Source of the DNA: Roseateles sp.
GTDB lineage: Bacteria > Pseudomonadota > Gammaproteobacteria > Burkholderiales > Burkholderiaceae_C
Direction of reading: 5' to 3'
Assembly (NCBI GenBank): GCA_016790285.1
Contig: JAEUPJ010000069.1
Span: forward strand, 1-64,000
DNA: 64,000 bases
Shown one piece after another: positions 51,459-61,557 of this stretch. Each line of letters opens with the position of its first letter. Position 1 is the first letter of the stretch. The notes beneath the pieces are model-generated. The model did not search any database, was not told the DNA's origin, and saw only the letters and a program-made list of their open reading frames with translations. The position numbers and the translations under genes were made by a program.

Positions 51459-52133
51459 ATGACCCAAGCGACCCACGAACTGCAGGACCTGCTCGACAAC
51501 AACAAGCGCTGGGCGGCCGAGACCGAAGCCCGCGAGCCGGGCTTCTTCTCGCGGCTGCTCAAGCAGCAGACGCCGCAATATCTCTGGATCGGCTGCGCCG
51601 ACAGCCGCGTGCCGGCCAACGAGCTGGTGGACCTGCTGCCCGGCGACCTGTTCGTGCACCGCAACGTGGCCAACGTGGTGGTGCACTCCGACCTGAACTG
51701 CCTGTCGGTCATGCAGTTCGCGGTGGACCACCTCAAGGTACGTCACATCATCGTCGTCGGCCACAGCAACTGCGGTGGCGTGAAGGCCGCGCTCTATGAC
51801 ACACGGGTGGGGCTGGTGGAGAACTGGATCCGCCACGTGCAGGACGTGCGGCACATGCACAGCGACTGGCTCGCCACCGTGCCCGAGGCGCAGCGCGTGG
51901 ATGCGCTGTGCGAGCTCAACGTGCTGGAGCAGGCGCGCAACGCCTGCCACACCACCGTCGTGCAGGACGCCTGGTCGCGCGGCCAGGAGGTCGTCGTGCA
52001 CGGCTGGGTCTATGGCCTGCACAACGGCCTGCTGGAAGACCTCGCGCTCACCGCTGGCAGTGCTGCCGACGTGGACCCTGCCTACCGCCGCGCGCTGGCC
52101 AACGTGAAGCGGCGTTACGCCACGGCCGCTTGA
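51459..52133 (+). CDS. can: Beta-carbonic anhydrase
   Basis: A 224-residue beta-class carbonic anhydrase converting CO2 and water to bicarbonate. Zinc ligands are visible: Cys46 and the Asp48/Arg50 pair in IGCADSR, His102 and Cys105 in VVGHSNCGG. The length and sequence are like the E. coli Can type. Between ivd and aceK it may supply bicarbonate for the biotin carboxylase of leucine breakdown, which is an inference. The gap to aceK is 13 bases, so they are in one operon. Confidence 0.95.
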   Translation: MTQATHELQDLLDNNKRWAAETEAREPGFFSRLLKQQTPQYLWIGCADSRVPANELVDLLPGDLFVHRNVANVVVHSDLNCLSVMQFAVDHLKVRHIIVVGHSNCGGVKAALYDTRVGLVENWIRHVQDVRHMHSDWLATVPEAQRVDALCELNVLEQARNACHTTVVQDAWSRGQEVVVHGWVYGLHNGLLEDLALTAGSAADVDPAYRRALANVKRRYATAA

Positions 52134-52146
52134 CGCGGGGCGGGCG

Positions 52147-53898
52147 ATGTTCCCGACGCAGCTCACCGACACGCGCGCTTTCGACATCGCGCGCGCCCTG
52201 CTCGGCGGCTTCGACGACCACTACCGCCGCTTTCGCGCCACCTCGGCCGATGCCAAGCGCCGCTTCGAGCGCGGCGACTGGGCCGGGCAGCAACGCGCGC
52301 AGGCGCTGCGCATCGAGTTCTACGACGCCCGCGTGGCCGAGACCACCGCGCTGCTGGAGGCGCGCTTCGCCGCCGCCGCGCTGCCCATGGACGTCTGGCA
52401 GCAGGTCAAGCTGCACTACATCGGATTGCTCACCAACCACCACCAGCCCGAGCTCGCTGAGACCTTCTTCAACTCGGTGTGCACGCGCATCCTGCACCAC
52501 GCCTACTTCCACAACGACTTCATCTTCGTGCGCCCGGCGATCTCGACGGAGTACATCGAGAACGACGAGCCCGCCGCGCAGCCCACCTACCGCGCCTACT
52601 ACCCGACGCCGGCCACGCTGCGCGACACCATCGCGCGCGTCATCACCAACTTCCAGCTCGACGGCGAGTTCGTCGACCTGACCCGCGACGCCGGCCGGGT
52701 GCTGGACGCCGTGACCCGCCAGCTCGGCGACTTCCGCTGGCGCGCCAACTTCCAGCTGCAGGTGCTCGCGAGCCTCTTCTTCCGGAACAAGGGCGCCTAC
52801 GTCGTGGGCAAGGTCATCAACGGCTTCACCGAGACGCCGTTCGCGCTGCCCATCCTGAAGCGCGAGAGCGACGGCCGCTTCTTCATCGACGCGGCCCTGT
52901 TCGGCGAGAACGACCTGGCGGGGCTCTTCAGCTTCGCGCGCGCCTACTTCCTCGTGGACATGCAGGTGCCCAGCGCCTACGTGCAGTTCCTGCGCAGCCT
53001 GATGCCGCGCAAGCCGCGCTCCGAGATCTACTCGGCCCTGGGCCTGCAGAAGCAGGGCAAGAGCCTGTTCTACCGCGACTTCCTCGTGCACCTGCGCCAC
53101 AGCTCCGACCGCTTTCGCATCGCGCCGGGCATCAAGGGCATGGTGATGCTGGTGTTCGACCTGCCGAGCTTCCCGTTCGTGTTCAAGGTCATCAAGGACT
53201 TCTACCCACCGCAGAAGGACACCAGCCGCGAACTCATCCAGCGCAAGTACCTGCTCGTGAAGACGCACGACCGCGTCGGGCGCATGGCCGACACGCTGGA
53301 GTACACGCGCGTGGCCTTCCCGCGCCACCGCTTCGAGGAGGCGCTGCTGGCCGAGCTGCGCCACTTCTGCCCGAGCGTCGTCGAGGAGAACGGCGACGAC
53401 CTCGTGCTGCGCCACGTCTACATCGAGCGGCGCATGGTGCCGCTGAACATCTACCTGCAGGACGCCACGCCCGAGCAGGTCGAGCGTGTGGTGGTGGAGT
53501 ACGGCAACGCCATCAAGGACCTGGTCGCGGCCAACATCTTCCCCGGCGACATGCTCTGGAAGAACTTCGGCGTGACCCGCCACGGCAAGGTCGTGTTCTA
53601 CGACTACGACGAGATCGAGTACCTCACCGACTGCAACTTCCGCCGCGTGCCCGCGCCGCGCAACGAGGAGGAAGAGATGTCGGGCGAGGTCTGGTGGCCG
53701 GTGGCGCCGCGCGACGTCTTCCCCGAGACGCTCGCGCCCTTCCTGCTGGGCGACCCGCGCGTGCGCGCGGTCTTCATGCGCTACCACGCCGACCTGCTGG
53801 ATGCCGATTTCTGGCGCGCCCACCAGGCGCGCATCGCGGCCGGGCACGTGCACGACGTGTTCCCCTACGACCCGTCGCGGCGCTTCGGCGCGCCCTGA
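52147..53898 (+). CDS. aceK: Isocitrate dehydrogenase kinase/phosphatase
   Basis: A 583-residue AceK, which switches isocitrate dehydrogenase on and off by phosphorylation and directs carbon to the glyoxylate shunt. The ATP-binding segment [26 protein letters not shown] (shown as residues about 320-345) with Lys, and the catalytic region [36 protein letters not shown], are complete. The length matches the family. Location after ivd and carbonic anhydrase links leucine-derived acetyl-CoA to glyoxylate-shunt control; no aceA or aceB is nearby. Confidence 0.96.
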   Translation: MFPTQLTDTRAFDIARALLGGFDDHYRRFRATSADAKRRFERGDWAGQQRAQALRIEFYDARVAETTALLEARFAAAALPMDVWQQVKLHYIGLLTNHHQPELAETFFNSVCTRILHHAYFHNDFIFVRPAISTEYIENDEPAAQPTYRAYYPTPATLRDTIARVITNFQLDGEFVDLTRDAGRVLDAVTRQLGDFRWRANFQLQVLASLFFRNKGAYVVGKVINGFTETPFALPILKRESDGRFFIDAALFGENDLAGLFSFARAYFLVDMQVPSAYVQFLRSLMPRKPRSEIYSALGLQKQGKSLFYRDFLVHLRHSSDRFRIAPGIKGMVMLVFDLPSFPFVFKVIKDFYPPQKDTSRELIQRKYLLVKTHDRVGRMADTLEYTRVAFPRHRFEEALLAELRHFCPSVVEENGDDLVLRHVYIERRMVPLNIYLQDATPEQVERVVVEYGNAIKDLVAANIFPGDMLWKNFGVTRHGKVVFYDYDEIEYLTDCNFRRVPAPRNEEEEMSGEVWWPVAPRDVFPETLAPFLLGDPRVRAVFMRYHADLLDADFWRAHQARIAAGHVHDVFPYDPSRRFGAP

Positions 53899-53982
53899 CA
53901 CGGCGGGGTGCCGTCCGACAGACGGGAAGCTGGTCGGTGCCAAGAATGGCCCGGCCCACCTGACCGACCTGGAGACGAGCCC

Positions 53983-54567
53983 ATGATCTTCGACGCCATC
54001 CGCGAGAGCCACGACCTGCAACGCGACCTGTGCCGCAAGCTCACCGCCTCGCGCGGCGACATGGCGGTGCGCCAGCTGCTGTTCCTGCAGCTCAAGGTCG
54101 AGCTGATGGCGCACGCGGCGGCCGAGGAGCGGCATCTGTACGTGCCGCTGCTGATGGAAGACGGCGGGCTCGACGCCTCGCGCCACGCGCTGCACGAGCA
54201 CCACCAGGTGGACGAACTGCTGGAAGACCTGTCGGTGCACGACAAGCAGCAGGACGGCTGGATCGCGACGGCCAAGCAGCTCAGCTTCAAGGTGAGGCAT
54301 CACCTGAAGGAAGAGGAGTCCAAGTTCTTCAAGGTGGCGGGCCGGCTGCTGTCCGACGCCAAGAAGGACCAGCTCGGCGCGCGCTACCTGCGCGAGATCG
54401 TGCGCATGCGCAAGCACTACGCGGCCGAGTACCAGACGGTGGCCGTGTCCAGCGCCACGGGCCTCGTGCAGCCGGCCCGGCCAGCGGCCGACACGCCCGC
54501 CACGCGCGGCAACGCGCAGGCGGGCGCACGTTTGCGCGGCAAGAGCGCGCCGCGCCGCACGGCCTGA
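53983..54567 (+). CDS. Hemerythrin-like domain protein
   Basis: A 194-residue helical protein with HHE-type metal ligands: His in ESHDLQRDL, HAAAEERHLYVPLL, HEHHQVDELLEDL and RHHLKEEESKFF. It probably carries a di-iron centre that senses or binds oxygen or protects from oxidants. The C-terminal tail (about 145-194) is basic and disordered. GGAG lies nine bases upstream of 53983; an earlier frame opening at 53908 is not supported by a ribosome site. It stands 84 bases after aceK. Confidence 0.85.
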   Translation: MIFDAIRESHDLQRDLCRKLTASRGDMAVRQLLFLQLKVELMAHAAAEERHLYVPLLMEDGGLDASRHALHEHHQVDELLEDLSVHDKQQDGWIATAKQLSFKVRHHLKEEESKFFKVAGRLLSDAKKDQLGARYLREIVRMRKHYAAEYQTVAVSSATGLVQPARPAADTPATRGNAQAGARLRGKSAPRRTA

Positions 54568-54586
54568 ACGCGCACAGGCGTCGGAA

Positions 54587-54955
54587 TCAGCCCTGGCTGG
54601 GGCGGAACACCCGCACGCGGTGGCCGTCGGGGTCGGCCGTCACGGCCGTGTAGCCGAAGTCCATGGGCGTGGGCGGCTGCAGCACGGGCCAGCCCGAAGC
54701 CTTCCAGGCGGCGACCGCGGCATGCACCTCGTCGTCGCTGGAGACCGTGAGGCCGATCTCCGCGCCACCGCCGCGGTGCGGGCCGGCGGGCTGCACATCG
54801 TGCGAGGCCCACAGGCCCAGCATGGTCGCGTCGTTCAGCATGAACATCGCGAAGTTGGGGCTCTGCTCCACCGGCTCGCGGCCGAGCAGCGAGCGGTAGA
54901 ACAGCACGCTCTCGGCGGGGCTGTGCACGTAGAGGATGAGGCAGTCGGGTTTCAT
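54587..54955 (-). CDS. VOC-family (glyoxalase-like) protein
   Basis: A 122-residue single-unit protein with the vicinal oxygen chelate fold: LILYVHSPAESVLFYRSLLG at the start, and YTAVTADPDGHRVRVFRP at the end with a likely metal ligand. GGAG lies before the ATG. The substrate is unknown; members range from glyoxalases to resistance proteins. It is convergent with the hemerythrin gene. Confidence 0.85.
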   Translation of the reverse strand: MKPDCLILYVHSPAESVLFYRSLLGREPVEQSPNFAMFMLNDATMLGLWASHDVQPAGPHRGGGAEIGLTVSSDDEVHAAVAAWKASGWPVLQPPTPMDFGYTAVTADPDGHRVRVFRPSQG

Positions 54956-55036
54956 GGCGGTCTCCTGTTGAGCAGGCCGCCATGCTCGGCGCGGGCGCTG
55001 ACAGCAGATGTCAGCAGCCGCGCCACCCCCCTGTGA

Positions 55037-56464
55037 TCAAGGCTTGTAGGTCTTGAACTCGCCGAAGGCCTTGAGCTGCTCGCCGATCTTCTCGGCGTCG
55101 CCCACCACCACCCAGCTCTGCTCGTCGGGATTGAAGTACTTCTTGGCCACCGCCTGCACCTCGGCCGGCGTCACCTTCTGCAGCGCGGGCACGAACTTGC
55201 CGAGGAAGTCGGCCGGCAGGCCCACGAGCCAGTTGTTGGCCAACTGCCGCCCGAGAGAGCCCTGCAGCTGCGTGCTGACGAGGTAGGTGCCGGCCATGTA
55301 GCGCTTGTTCATCGCCATCTCGGCCTCGGGCACCGGCTCCGCGCCGATGCGGCGGTACTCGTTGATGTACTCCGTCATGGCCGCACCGGTCACCTCGTTG
55401 CGCACGTCGGCGCCGCCGGTGATGGCCCCGCCCACGCGCCAGGACACGCCGCCGGCCCGGGCGCCGTAGGTGTAGCCCTTCTCCTCGCGCAGCTTGATGT
55501 TCACGCGGCTGGAAAAGCCCGTGCCGAGGATGGCGCTCGTCAGGCGCAGGGCCACCTGCTCGTCGCCGCTGGCGGGCATGCCCGGGCGGCCCAGGCGCAG
55601 CGTGGCCTGCACGCTGCCGGGTCGCTCCAGCAGCAGGCGCTGCACGGGGGCGGTGGCCGGCGGCGGCGCCAGCTCGGGCAGGGGCTCGCCCGTGGCCTTC
55701 CAGTCGCCGAAGGCCGTGCGGGCGAGCTGGGTCGCCGCGGCTGCGTCGATGCGGCCGGTGATGACGAGCAGCGCCCGGTCGGGGCGGAAGCGCCGGGCGT
55801 GCTCGGCGCGCAGGCCTTCGGCCGTCACGGCGTTGAGCGCCGCGTCGGTCTCCTGCGTGCGGCCGTAGGCGTGGTCGCCGTAGATGGCGCCGTCCAGCGC
55901 CTTGGCGGCGCGGAAGGCCGGCTGGGTGCTCGAGGCCTTGAGGCCCTGCAGGGCATTGACCTTGGCGAGCTGCACCTCACCATCGGGGAAGGCCGGGCGG
56001 CGGGCCACGTCGGCGAGCAGCTGCAGCATGGGGCCGGCGTGCGAGGCCAGCGCATTGCCGACGACGCTGATGCCGTCATTGCCGGCCGAGGCACCCACGC
56101 TGCCGCCCATGGCCTGGGCGGCCTCGGCGATCTGGCGCGAGCTGCGCGTGGCCGTGCCGTCGGTCAGCAGCTTGGCCAGCAGCTTGGCGCGGCCCGGGGC
56201 GTCGGGCGCATCGGCGCCGTAACCGGCGCCGCGCACGGCCAGCACGTAGTCCACGCGCGGAATGCCGTTGCGCGGCACCACCCAGACCTGCAGCCCGTTG
56301 GGCAGCGTCACCTGGGTGATCTTGGGCACGGCCAGCGGCTTGTCCTTGCCGAAGGGCGGGAGCTCGGCCGGCAGCTCGGGTGCGGCCAGAGCGCTGCCGA
56401 CCAGCGCGAGGGTGGCCGCCAGCGTCAGGCCGGCACGCGAGAGGGGGGAGAGTCGGGTCTTCAT
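55037..56464 (-). CDS. M16-family peptidase-like subunit, non-catalytic
   Basis: A 475-residue exported M16-fold protein with a signal peptide (LTLAATLALVGSALA). The region where HxxEH should lie reads APGRAKLLAKLLTDG, so the zinc site is missing. The second half has the supporting motif GFSSRVNIKLREEKGYTYGA. It is the partner of the gene upstream, which keeps the site, in a heterodimer arrangement like other M16B pairs. Eleven bases separate the two genes. Confidence 0.88.
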   Translation of the reverse strand: MKTRLSPLSRAGLTLAATLALVGSALAAPELPAELPPFGKDKPLAVPKITQVTLPNGLQVWVVPRNGIPRVDYVLAVRGAGYGADAPDAPGRAKLLAKLLTDGTATRSSRQIAEAAQAMGGSVGASAGNDGISVVGNALASHAGPMLQLLADVARRPAFPDGEVQLAKVNALQGLKASSTQPAFRAAKALDGAIYGDHAYGRTQETDAALNAVTAEGLRAEHARRFRPDRALLVITGRIDAAAATQLARTAFGDWKATGEPLPELAPPPATAPVQRLLLERPGSVQATLRLGRPGMPASGDEQVALRLTSAILGTGFSSRVNIKLREEKGYTYGARAGGVSWRVGGAITGGADVRNEVTGAAMTEYINEYRRIGAEPVPEAEMAMNKRYMAGTYLVSTQLQGSLGRQLANNWLVGLPADFLGKFVPALQKVTPAEVQAVAKKYFNPDEQSWVVVGDAEKIGEQLKAFGEFKTYKP

Positions 56465-56475
56465 CGTCGTGGGCC

Positions 56476-57888
56476 TCAGGGTTGGGAGGCGGCCTTGGCG
56501 GCCGGGGCGGCGAGCATGGCGGCGGGCTTGCGGTCGATGACCGAGCGGTTGGCGCGGGTCAGGTAGGTGGCGGCCACGCGCTGCACGTCGGCCGAGGTCA
56601 CGCCCTCGATCCAGCCGGGCACCTTGTTGACCACGTTGGCGTCGCCCCACAGCGCCTGCAACTTGGCCAGGCGGTCGGCGCGGCGCAGGAACATCTCCAT
56701 GTCGTTGTACCAATCGGCCAGCAGCGCGGTCTTGAGGTTCTTCAGCGTGGCGTCGTCCACGCCCTCCTTCACGATGCGGGCGACCTCCTCGTCGATGCCG
56801 GCCAGCAGCGCGTCGGCATTCGTCGTGGGCTTGTACAGCGCGAACACGGTGAACAGGCTCGGGCCGTCGTACTCCCACACGCCGGTGAGGCCATACAGCG
56901 AGCTCACGTTCAGCGCCAGCTCGCGGCCCTTGACGAGGCCCTGGTACAGCCGCGAGGCGTCGCCGCCGGCCAGCAGCTGGCCCAGCACGGCAAACGGCGC
57001 CTGGTCGCGGCTGCCGCGCTCGGGCAGTTTCCAGGCCGCGGCGATGGCCGGCACCTGGGCGAGCTTGTCGGGCTGCGTGAGGCGGCGCTCGGCGGTGTTC
57101 AGGCCTTCGCTGAAGTCGGTGGGCTTCGGGGTCGGGCGGGCCGGGATCTTGCCGAAGTACTTCTGCGCCAGCGCGAAGCCCTGGGCCGGCGTCACGTCAC
57201 CGGCGATGGACAGCACGGCATTGTTCGGGCCGTAGAAGTCGCGGTGGAAGGCGCGCACGTCGTCCAGGCTCGCGTTCTCCAGGTCCACGAAGCTGCCGTA
57301 GCCGTCGTGCTTGTTCTCCCACTTGTCGAAGGCGAGGTCGGAGATGTCCAGCCACATGAAGCCGCCATAGGGCTGGTTCTGCACGTTGACGCGGATCTCC
57401 TCCTTCACCACGTCCTGCTGGTTCTTCAGCGTGGTGGGGTTGAAGTCCAGCGTCGTCATGCGGTCGGCCTCCAGCCACAGCATGGCTTCCAGGGAAGAGG
57501 ACGGCGCGGTCTCGATGTAGTTGGTGAAGTCGGGCCGGGTGGAGCCGTTGTTGTTGCCGCCGCCGGAGGTGATGACCTTGTCGAACACGCCCTTGGGCGC
57601 CTTGGGGGTGCCCTGGAACATGAGGTGCTCGAACAGGTGCGCGAAGCCCGTGCGGTTGCGCGGCTCCAGCCGCATGCCCACCTTGTAGACGACGCTGATG
57701 CCCACGGTCGGGCTGCTCGGGTCGGGCGAGATGACGACCGTCAGCCCATTGGCGAGCTTCTGGGTGTGCACGGGGATCTGCCAGCGGTCGGTGCCGGCGG
57801 CAGGCGCGGCCGCAGCAGGGCCGCAGGTCAGTGCGAGGGCCGCGGCGCCAAGGGCGCCCAGCACGGCACGGCGGGTGGTCGGGATCAT
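56476..57888 (-). CDS. M16-family zinc peptidase, catalytic subunit
   Basis: A 470-residue exported peptidase with a signal sequence (MIPTTRRAVLGALGAAALAL) and the inverted zinc motif HLFEH at residues 84-88 (His84, Glu87, His88), with the downstream Glu in VVKEEIRVNV. It should hydrolyse peptides in the periplasm together with the following non-catalytic subunit. AGGAGA lies four to five bases before the ATG at 57888. Earlier in-frame starts lack this site. Confidence 0.92.
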   Translation of the reverse strand: MIPTTRRAVLGALGAAALALTCGPAAAAPAAGTDRWQIPVHTQKLANGLTVVISPDPSSPTVGISVVYKVGMRLEPRNRTGFAHLFEHLMFQGTPKAPKGVFDKVITSGGGNNNGSTRPDFTNYIETAPSSSLEAMLWLEADRMTTLDFNPTTLKNQQDVVKEEIRVNVQNQPYGGFMWLDISDLAFDKWENKHDGYGSFVDLENASLDDVRAFHRDFYGPNNAVLSIAGDVTPAQGFALAQKYFGKIPARPTPKPTDFSEGLNTAERRLTQPDKLAQVPAIAAAWKLPERGSRDQAPFAVLGQLLAGGDASRLYQGLVKGRELALNVSSLYGLTGVWEYDGPSLFTVFALYKPTTNADALLAGIDEEVARIVKEGVDDATLKNLKTALLADWYNDMEMFLRRADRLAKLQALWGDANVVNKVPGWIEGVTSADVQRVAATYLTRANRSVIDRKPAAMLAAPAAKAASQP

Positions 57889-58079
57889 GAACTCTCCTGG
57901 TCGCAAACGCTGCGCAGTGTCGCGCTGCCGGGGCCGGGTGCCGCAGGGCACATCGGGAAACCCCTGGGCCGCGCCGGCGGCACTTTTCACCTGGGGCGGC
58001 CTGATCCCTCGCGGCCACCGGTTGCGTCCTTCAAGACGGGTGCGGCGTGTTGCCGCCCTTCAACTTCCAGGAGATCACC

Positions 58080-58703
58080 ATGGCCGCACTGCCCGTCACC
58101 ATCGCACTGAAGAAGATCCGCTGTCTCATCGAGACCGACGAGGTCGGCTCCGACGAGCCCTATGTGCTCGTCACCGCCGTCGACCTCAGCAACCCCGTGC
58201 TGCCCAACGCCGAGGTCACGATGTACGGCCCCTGGGGCGACGTCGACAAGGGCGACACCTGCACCACCCACCCCCTGCAGCCGGGCATCAACCCGAGCGA
58301 CATGCCCTTCATCATCTGGCGCCGGAACGCCTGGGGCCCGTCAGGCACGCCCAAGGCCATCCCCGACCCGAGCAAGGCCGTCATCCTCATCTCGATGATG
58401 GAGCACGACGATGGCAAGCCCGGCACCTCGCGCGAGCTCGTCAAGGGCGCCGTCGTCAGCTCGCTGGCGGCCTCCGCGGGCATGACGCGCGACCAGCGCG
58501 TCAGCAAGCTCAAGGCCGACATCCATGGCGCGCTCGGCATCCCGACGGGCTTTCCCAACTTCGACGACCGCGTGGGCTCCACGCACGAGTTCCCTCTCAG
58601 CGCCAACCTGCTGAACGTGGCGGCCGGCCCCAAGAGCAAGACGCTCACGATCGTGGGCGATGGCGGCAAGTACGAGGTCACGCTGGTGGTGACCAAGGGC
58701 TGA
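58080..58703 (+). CDS. Hypothetical cytoplasmic protein
   Basis: A 207-residue protein with no signal or membrane segment. It starts MAALPVTIALKKIRCLIETDEVGSDEPYVLVTAVDL, suggesting a beta-sandwich that begins the way some calcium- or carbohydrate-binding proteins do, and has a middle stretch MYGPWGDVDKGDT. The ribosome site AGGAGA is well placed. It is not recognised further. It is divergent from the M16 pair (191-base gap) and convergent with a small exported protein gene. Confidence 0.7.
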   Translation: MAALPVTIALKKIRCLIETDEVGSDEPYVLVTAVDLSNPVLPNAEVTMYGPWGDVDKGDTCTTHPLQPGINPSDMPFIIWRRNAWGPSGTPKAIPDPSKAVILISMMEHDDGKPGTSRELVKGAVVSSLAASAGMTRDQRVSKLKADIHGALGIPTGFPNFDDRVGSTHEFPLSANLLNVAAGPKSKTLTIVGDGGKYEVTLVVTKG

Positions 58704-58720
58704 GCCCCGGCGACGTCGCG

Positions 58721-59008
58721 CTACTTGGCCGGCGTCTTCTCGATCGGGCAGGCCGTGTTGCCCGGGTCGGGGCACTTGGGCTTCTTGGGGCCGACCTGGG
58801 TGCCGAGGTTGCTGCCGTTGCTGCTGATGCCACCGCCGCTGCCGCCGGCAGCCGGTGCAGCGCCACCAGGCTTGGCGGCCGCCTTTGCCGTTGGCGCACT
58901 GGCGGCCTGCGTGGGGGTCGACTTGGCGGCTGGAGCCGCGTCGCCTGCCTGCGCGGCCGTGGCGGCGCACAACAAGGCCGTGGCCAGTGTCCAGGGGATT
59001 GCTCTCAT
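58721..59008 (-). CDS. Small exported Ala/Pro-rich protein
   Basis: A 95-residue protein with a signal peptide (ATALLCAATAAQA), a low-complexity Ala/Pro/Lys middle, a Gly/Ser stretch and a C-terminal CPDPGNTACPIEK with two Cys that could form a disulphide. AAGGAG lies seven bases before the ATG. It follows the kinase by eleven bases on the same strand and so is likely the third gene of the sigma-kinase operon. The function is unknown. Confidence 0.7.
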   Translation of the reverse strand: MRAIPWTLATALLCAATAAQAGDAAPAAKSTPTQAASAPTAKAAAKPGGAAPAAGGSGGGISSNGSNLGTQVGPKKPKCPDPGNTACPIEKTPAK

Positions 59009-59019
59009 GCGGGTCTCCT

Positions 59020-61557
59020 TCAGTAGTCCATCAAGGCCAGGCCCGGCGGTACCGGGCTGGCGTGGGGCGCTCGCAGCGCCATGAGCCGTGCACGCACGGC
59101 GGCAGCATCAGCGCGGTTCGCCAGCGCATCGGCGTAGGCGGCCAGTGCGGGGGTGGCGTCCCCGCTCTCACAGAGTGCCTGCAGGGCCTGCAGGCGGGCA
59201 CGGTCCGGGTGTGTGCTGGGCAGGCCATCGCGAGCCAAGGCCAGGGCTTCGCGATAGGCGGTGAGGGCCGGCTCGCGTTCACCGCGAGCCTCGCGAGCCA
59301 ATCCGGCCAGCGCGAGGGTGGGCCAGCGGTCGGCATCCCTGGGGCCCAGCCGCCGTCGCAGCGTCGCGTTCGCAGCGTCCAGCAGTTCGGTGGCCCTGGC
59401 AGCCTGGCCGCGGCGCAATGCCGCCTCGCCCAGCAGCGTGCGCACGCGTGCAGCGACCGTCTCGCTGTCAGGTGGAGCGCCCTCGAGCAAGCTGCGCAGC
59501 CGCACCTCGGCGGCGGCGATGTCGCCGAGCCGCAGTTGCAAGCGCGCAACCACCAGACCCACGAGTGCGGCGGCCTCTGCATCACCGCTGCGCAGCGCGT
59601 CGTCCTCGGCCCTGCCGGCCTCGCGGACGGCCTCTGCGGGCAGGCCATGGTGGAACAGGGCGGTGGCCAGCCAGGTACGGGTGTAGACGGTGTTGAGGTT
59701 GGCGTCGCCGAACACCTCGCCCAGTTCCTGCACGCTGGCGCGCAGGCGTTCGACGGCGATGGCATGGCGGCCCTGCTCCACCTCCATCGTTGCGACAGCC
59801 ATCCGCGCTTGGGCGCCGACCATGCGCCCCGCCTTTTCGCTGGCCGTGACGACCGCCGTGGTCCAGCGGCGCACATCGTCCCAACGGCCCTGGGCGCGGG
59901 CAAGGGCGGCCTGGGCGTCGGCCACGCGGGCGTAGCGTTCGTGGTGGGGCCCGAAGTGCTCGCGCGCACTGGCTTCGGCACGCTGCAGCAAGGCCTGGGC
60001 ATCGTCCAGCTGGCCGGCCTCCAACGCCATCTCACCCAGCTGCGTCTGCGCGGCGCCAGCGATGGCATCGTCACTGCGGGCTTTCAACAGCGTCGTGAAC
60101 CGCTCGCGCGCGTCTTCAGTCTTGCCGAGGCGGCGCAGCGCATGGGCAAGCTCGAAGGCCACCGTGCGACCGTCGCCGCCGCGGCCCTGCAACTGCGAGT
60201 CGGCCAGCGCCAGGGCCTCGATGGCCAGCGCCATGTCGCCGTTCTGCGCCAGCAACAACCCCAACGGCCGCGCCACCTCCGCCAGCAACACCGGGTCATC
60301 CCCCAACCGCCGTTTTGCCTCACGCCAGCTGCGCCTCAGCAGCTCCACCATCGGCACCGTGGCGCTGCCTGAGGCGTCCGGGCTCAGGCCGCTGAGCATC
60401 TCGGTCAGCACGCTCTGCACCCGCCGCGTGCGCTCGGCCTCGCGCGTGGCCTCGCGCCATTGCCAAGCGGTGGCGGCCATGCCGGCCACGAGGCTGGCCA
60501 GCACCAGCCCGAGGGCCGCCAGTTGCAGGCGGTAGCGCCGCGCAAACTTGGTGGCACGGTAGGCCAGTGAGTCGGGCCGGGCGCTGATGGGCTGGTGCTG
60601 CAGGTGGCGGCGCACGTCATCCGCCAGCGCGGCGGCGCCGGCGTAGCGGTCGTCGGGCCGCTCCTTGAGCGCGCGCGTCACGATGAGACCCAGCTCGCCG
60701 CGCAAGGCCGGGCCGGGCTCGCGCTGGCCGGTCAGCAGCAGGCACAGCAGCCGCCCCAGCGCGAAGACGTCGGTGGCGGTGCTGACGGGCTCGCCCCGCA
60801 CCTGCTCCGGCGCGGCGTACTCGGGCGTCAGGCCGGCGGGGACTTGTGCGGTCAGCTCGGCGGCGGTGTCGTCGGCCAGCAGTTTGGCGACGCCGAAGTC
60901 CAGCAGCTTGGCGTCGCCATCGGCCGTCACGAGGATGTTGCCGGGCTTGAGGTCACGGTGCACCACGAGCTTGGTGTGGGCATGGGCCACGGCCTCGCAG
61001 ACCTGAAGGAAGAGCCGCAGCCGGGCGCCTTCGTCCAGGCCGTGCGTGTCGCACCAGCGGTCGATGCGCTCGCCCTCCACCAGTTCCAGCACGAGGTAGC
61101 GGGTGCGCGAGGCACCGATCAGTGCTTCGCCGATGTCGAGCAGGCGGGCGATGTTGGGGTGGGTGAGCCGTGCCAGCAGTTCGCCTTCGCGCCGAAATCG
61201 CGCCTGCGCCGCCCCGCCGCGCCAGGGGCTGTGCAGCAGCTTGATGGCGGCCTCGCCGCCGTGGGCGCCGTCGCTGCGCCGGGCGCGCCACACCTCGCCC
61301 ATGCCGCCGCTGCCCAGTGGAGCCACCAGCGTCCACGCGCCGAGCACCTGGCCGGCGAGGTCAGGCGGCTCGGGCCAGGCCGCGGGGGCGTCGAGGAAGG
61401 CGCCGGCTTCGGCCTGCCGGTCCGCGGCGATCAGCGCCTGCACGCGCGCCTGCTGTGCCGGGGGCAGGGCGGCCAGCAAGGCGTCTCGCTCGGGGGCAGT
61501 GGCTTCCAGCCAGGCGTCGAACGCCGCCAGGGCCCCGGCGCGTTCGGCGGTGTTCAT
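59020..61557 (-). CDS. Ser/Thr protein kinase with TPR-like region
   Basis: An 845-residue membrane-bound kinase. N-terminal ~70 residues; kinase domain about 73-330 with GSGGMGEV (82-89), Lys106, HRDLKPGN (200-207), DFG (220-222) and APE (249-251) all intact; a transmembrane segment near 345-370 (LQLAALGLVLASLVAGMAA); then a long helical TPR-like part. It is the PknB-type plan commonly found with TIGR02999 sigma factors. Its start overlaps the sigma factor gene by four bases (61554-61557). The substrate and signal are not known; the sigma factor is an obvious candidate. Confidence 0.92.
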   Translation of the reverse strand: MNTAERAGALAAFDAWLEATAPERDALLAALPPAQQARVQALIAADRQAEAGAFLDAPAAWPEPPDLAGQVLGAWTLVAPLGSGGMGEVWRARRSDGAHGGEAAIKLLHSPWRGGAAQARFRREGELLARLTHPNIARLLDIGEALIGASRTRYLVLELVEGERIDRWCDTHGLDEGARLRLFLQVCEAVAHAHTKLVVHRDLKPGNILVTADGDAKLLDFGVAKLLADDTAAELTAQVPAGLTPEYAAPEQVRGEPVSTATDVFALGRLLCLLLTGQREPGPALRGELGLIVTRALKERPDDRYAGAAALADDVRRHLQHQPISARPDSLAYRATKFARRYRLQLAALGLVLASLVAGMAATAWQWREATREAERTRRVQSVLTEMLSGLSPDASGSATVPMVELLRRSWREAKRRLGDDPVLLAEVARPLGLLLAQNGDMALAIEALALADSQLQGRGGDGRTVAFELAHALRRLGKTEDARERFTTLLKARSDDAIAGAAQTQLGEMALEAGQLDDAQALLQRAEASAREHFGPHHERYARVADAQAALARAQGRWDDVRRWTTAVVTASEKAGRMVGAQARMAVATMEVEQGRHAIAVERLRASVQELGEVFGDANLNTVYTRTWLATALFHHGLPAEAVREAGRAEDDALRSGDAEAAALVGLVVARLQLRLGDIAAAEVRLRSLLEGAPPDSETVAARVRTLLGEAALRRGQAARATELLDAANATLRRRLGPRDADRWPTLALAGLAREARGEREPALTAYREALALARDGLPSTHPDRARLQALQALCESGDATPALAAYADALANRADAAAVRARLMALRAPHASPVPPGLALMDY

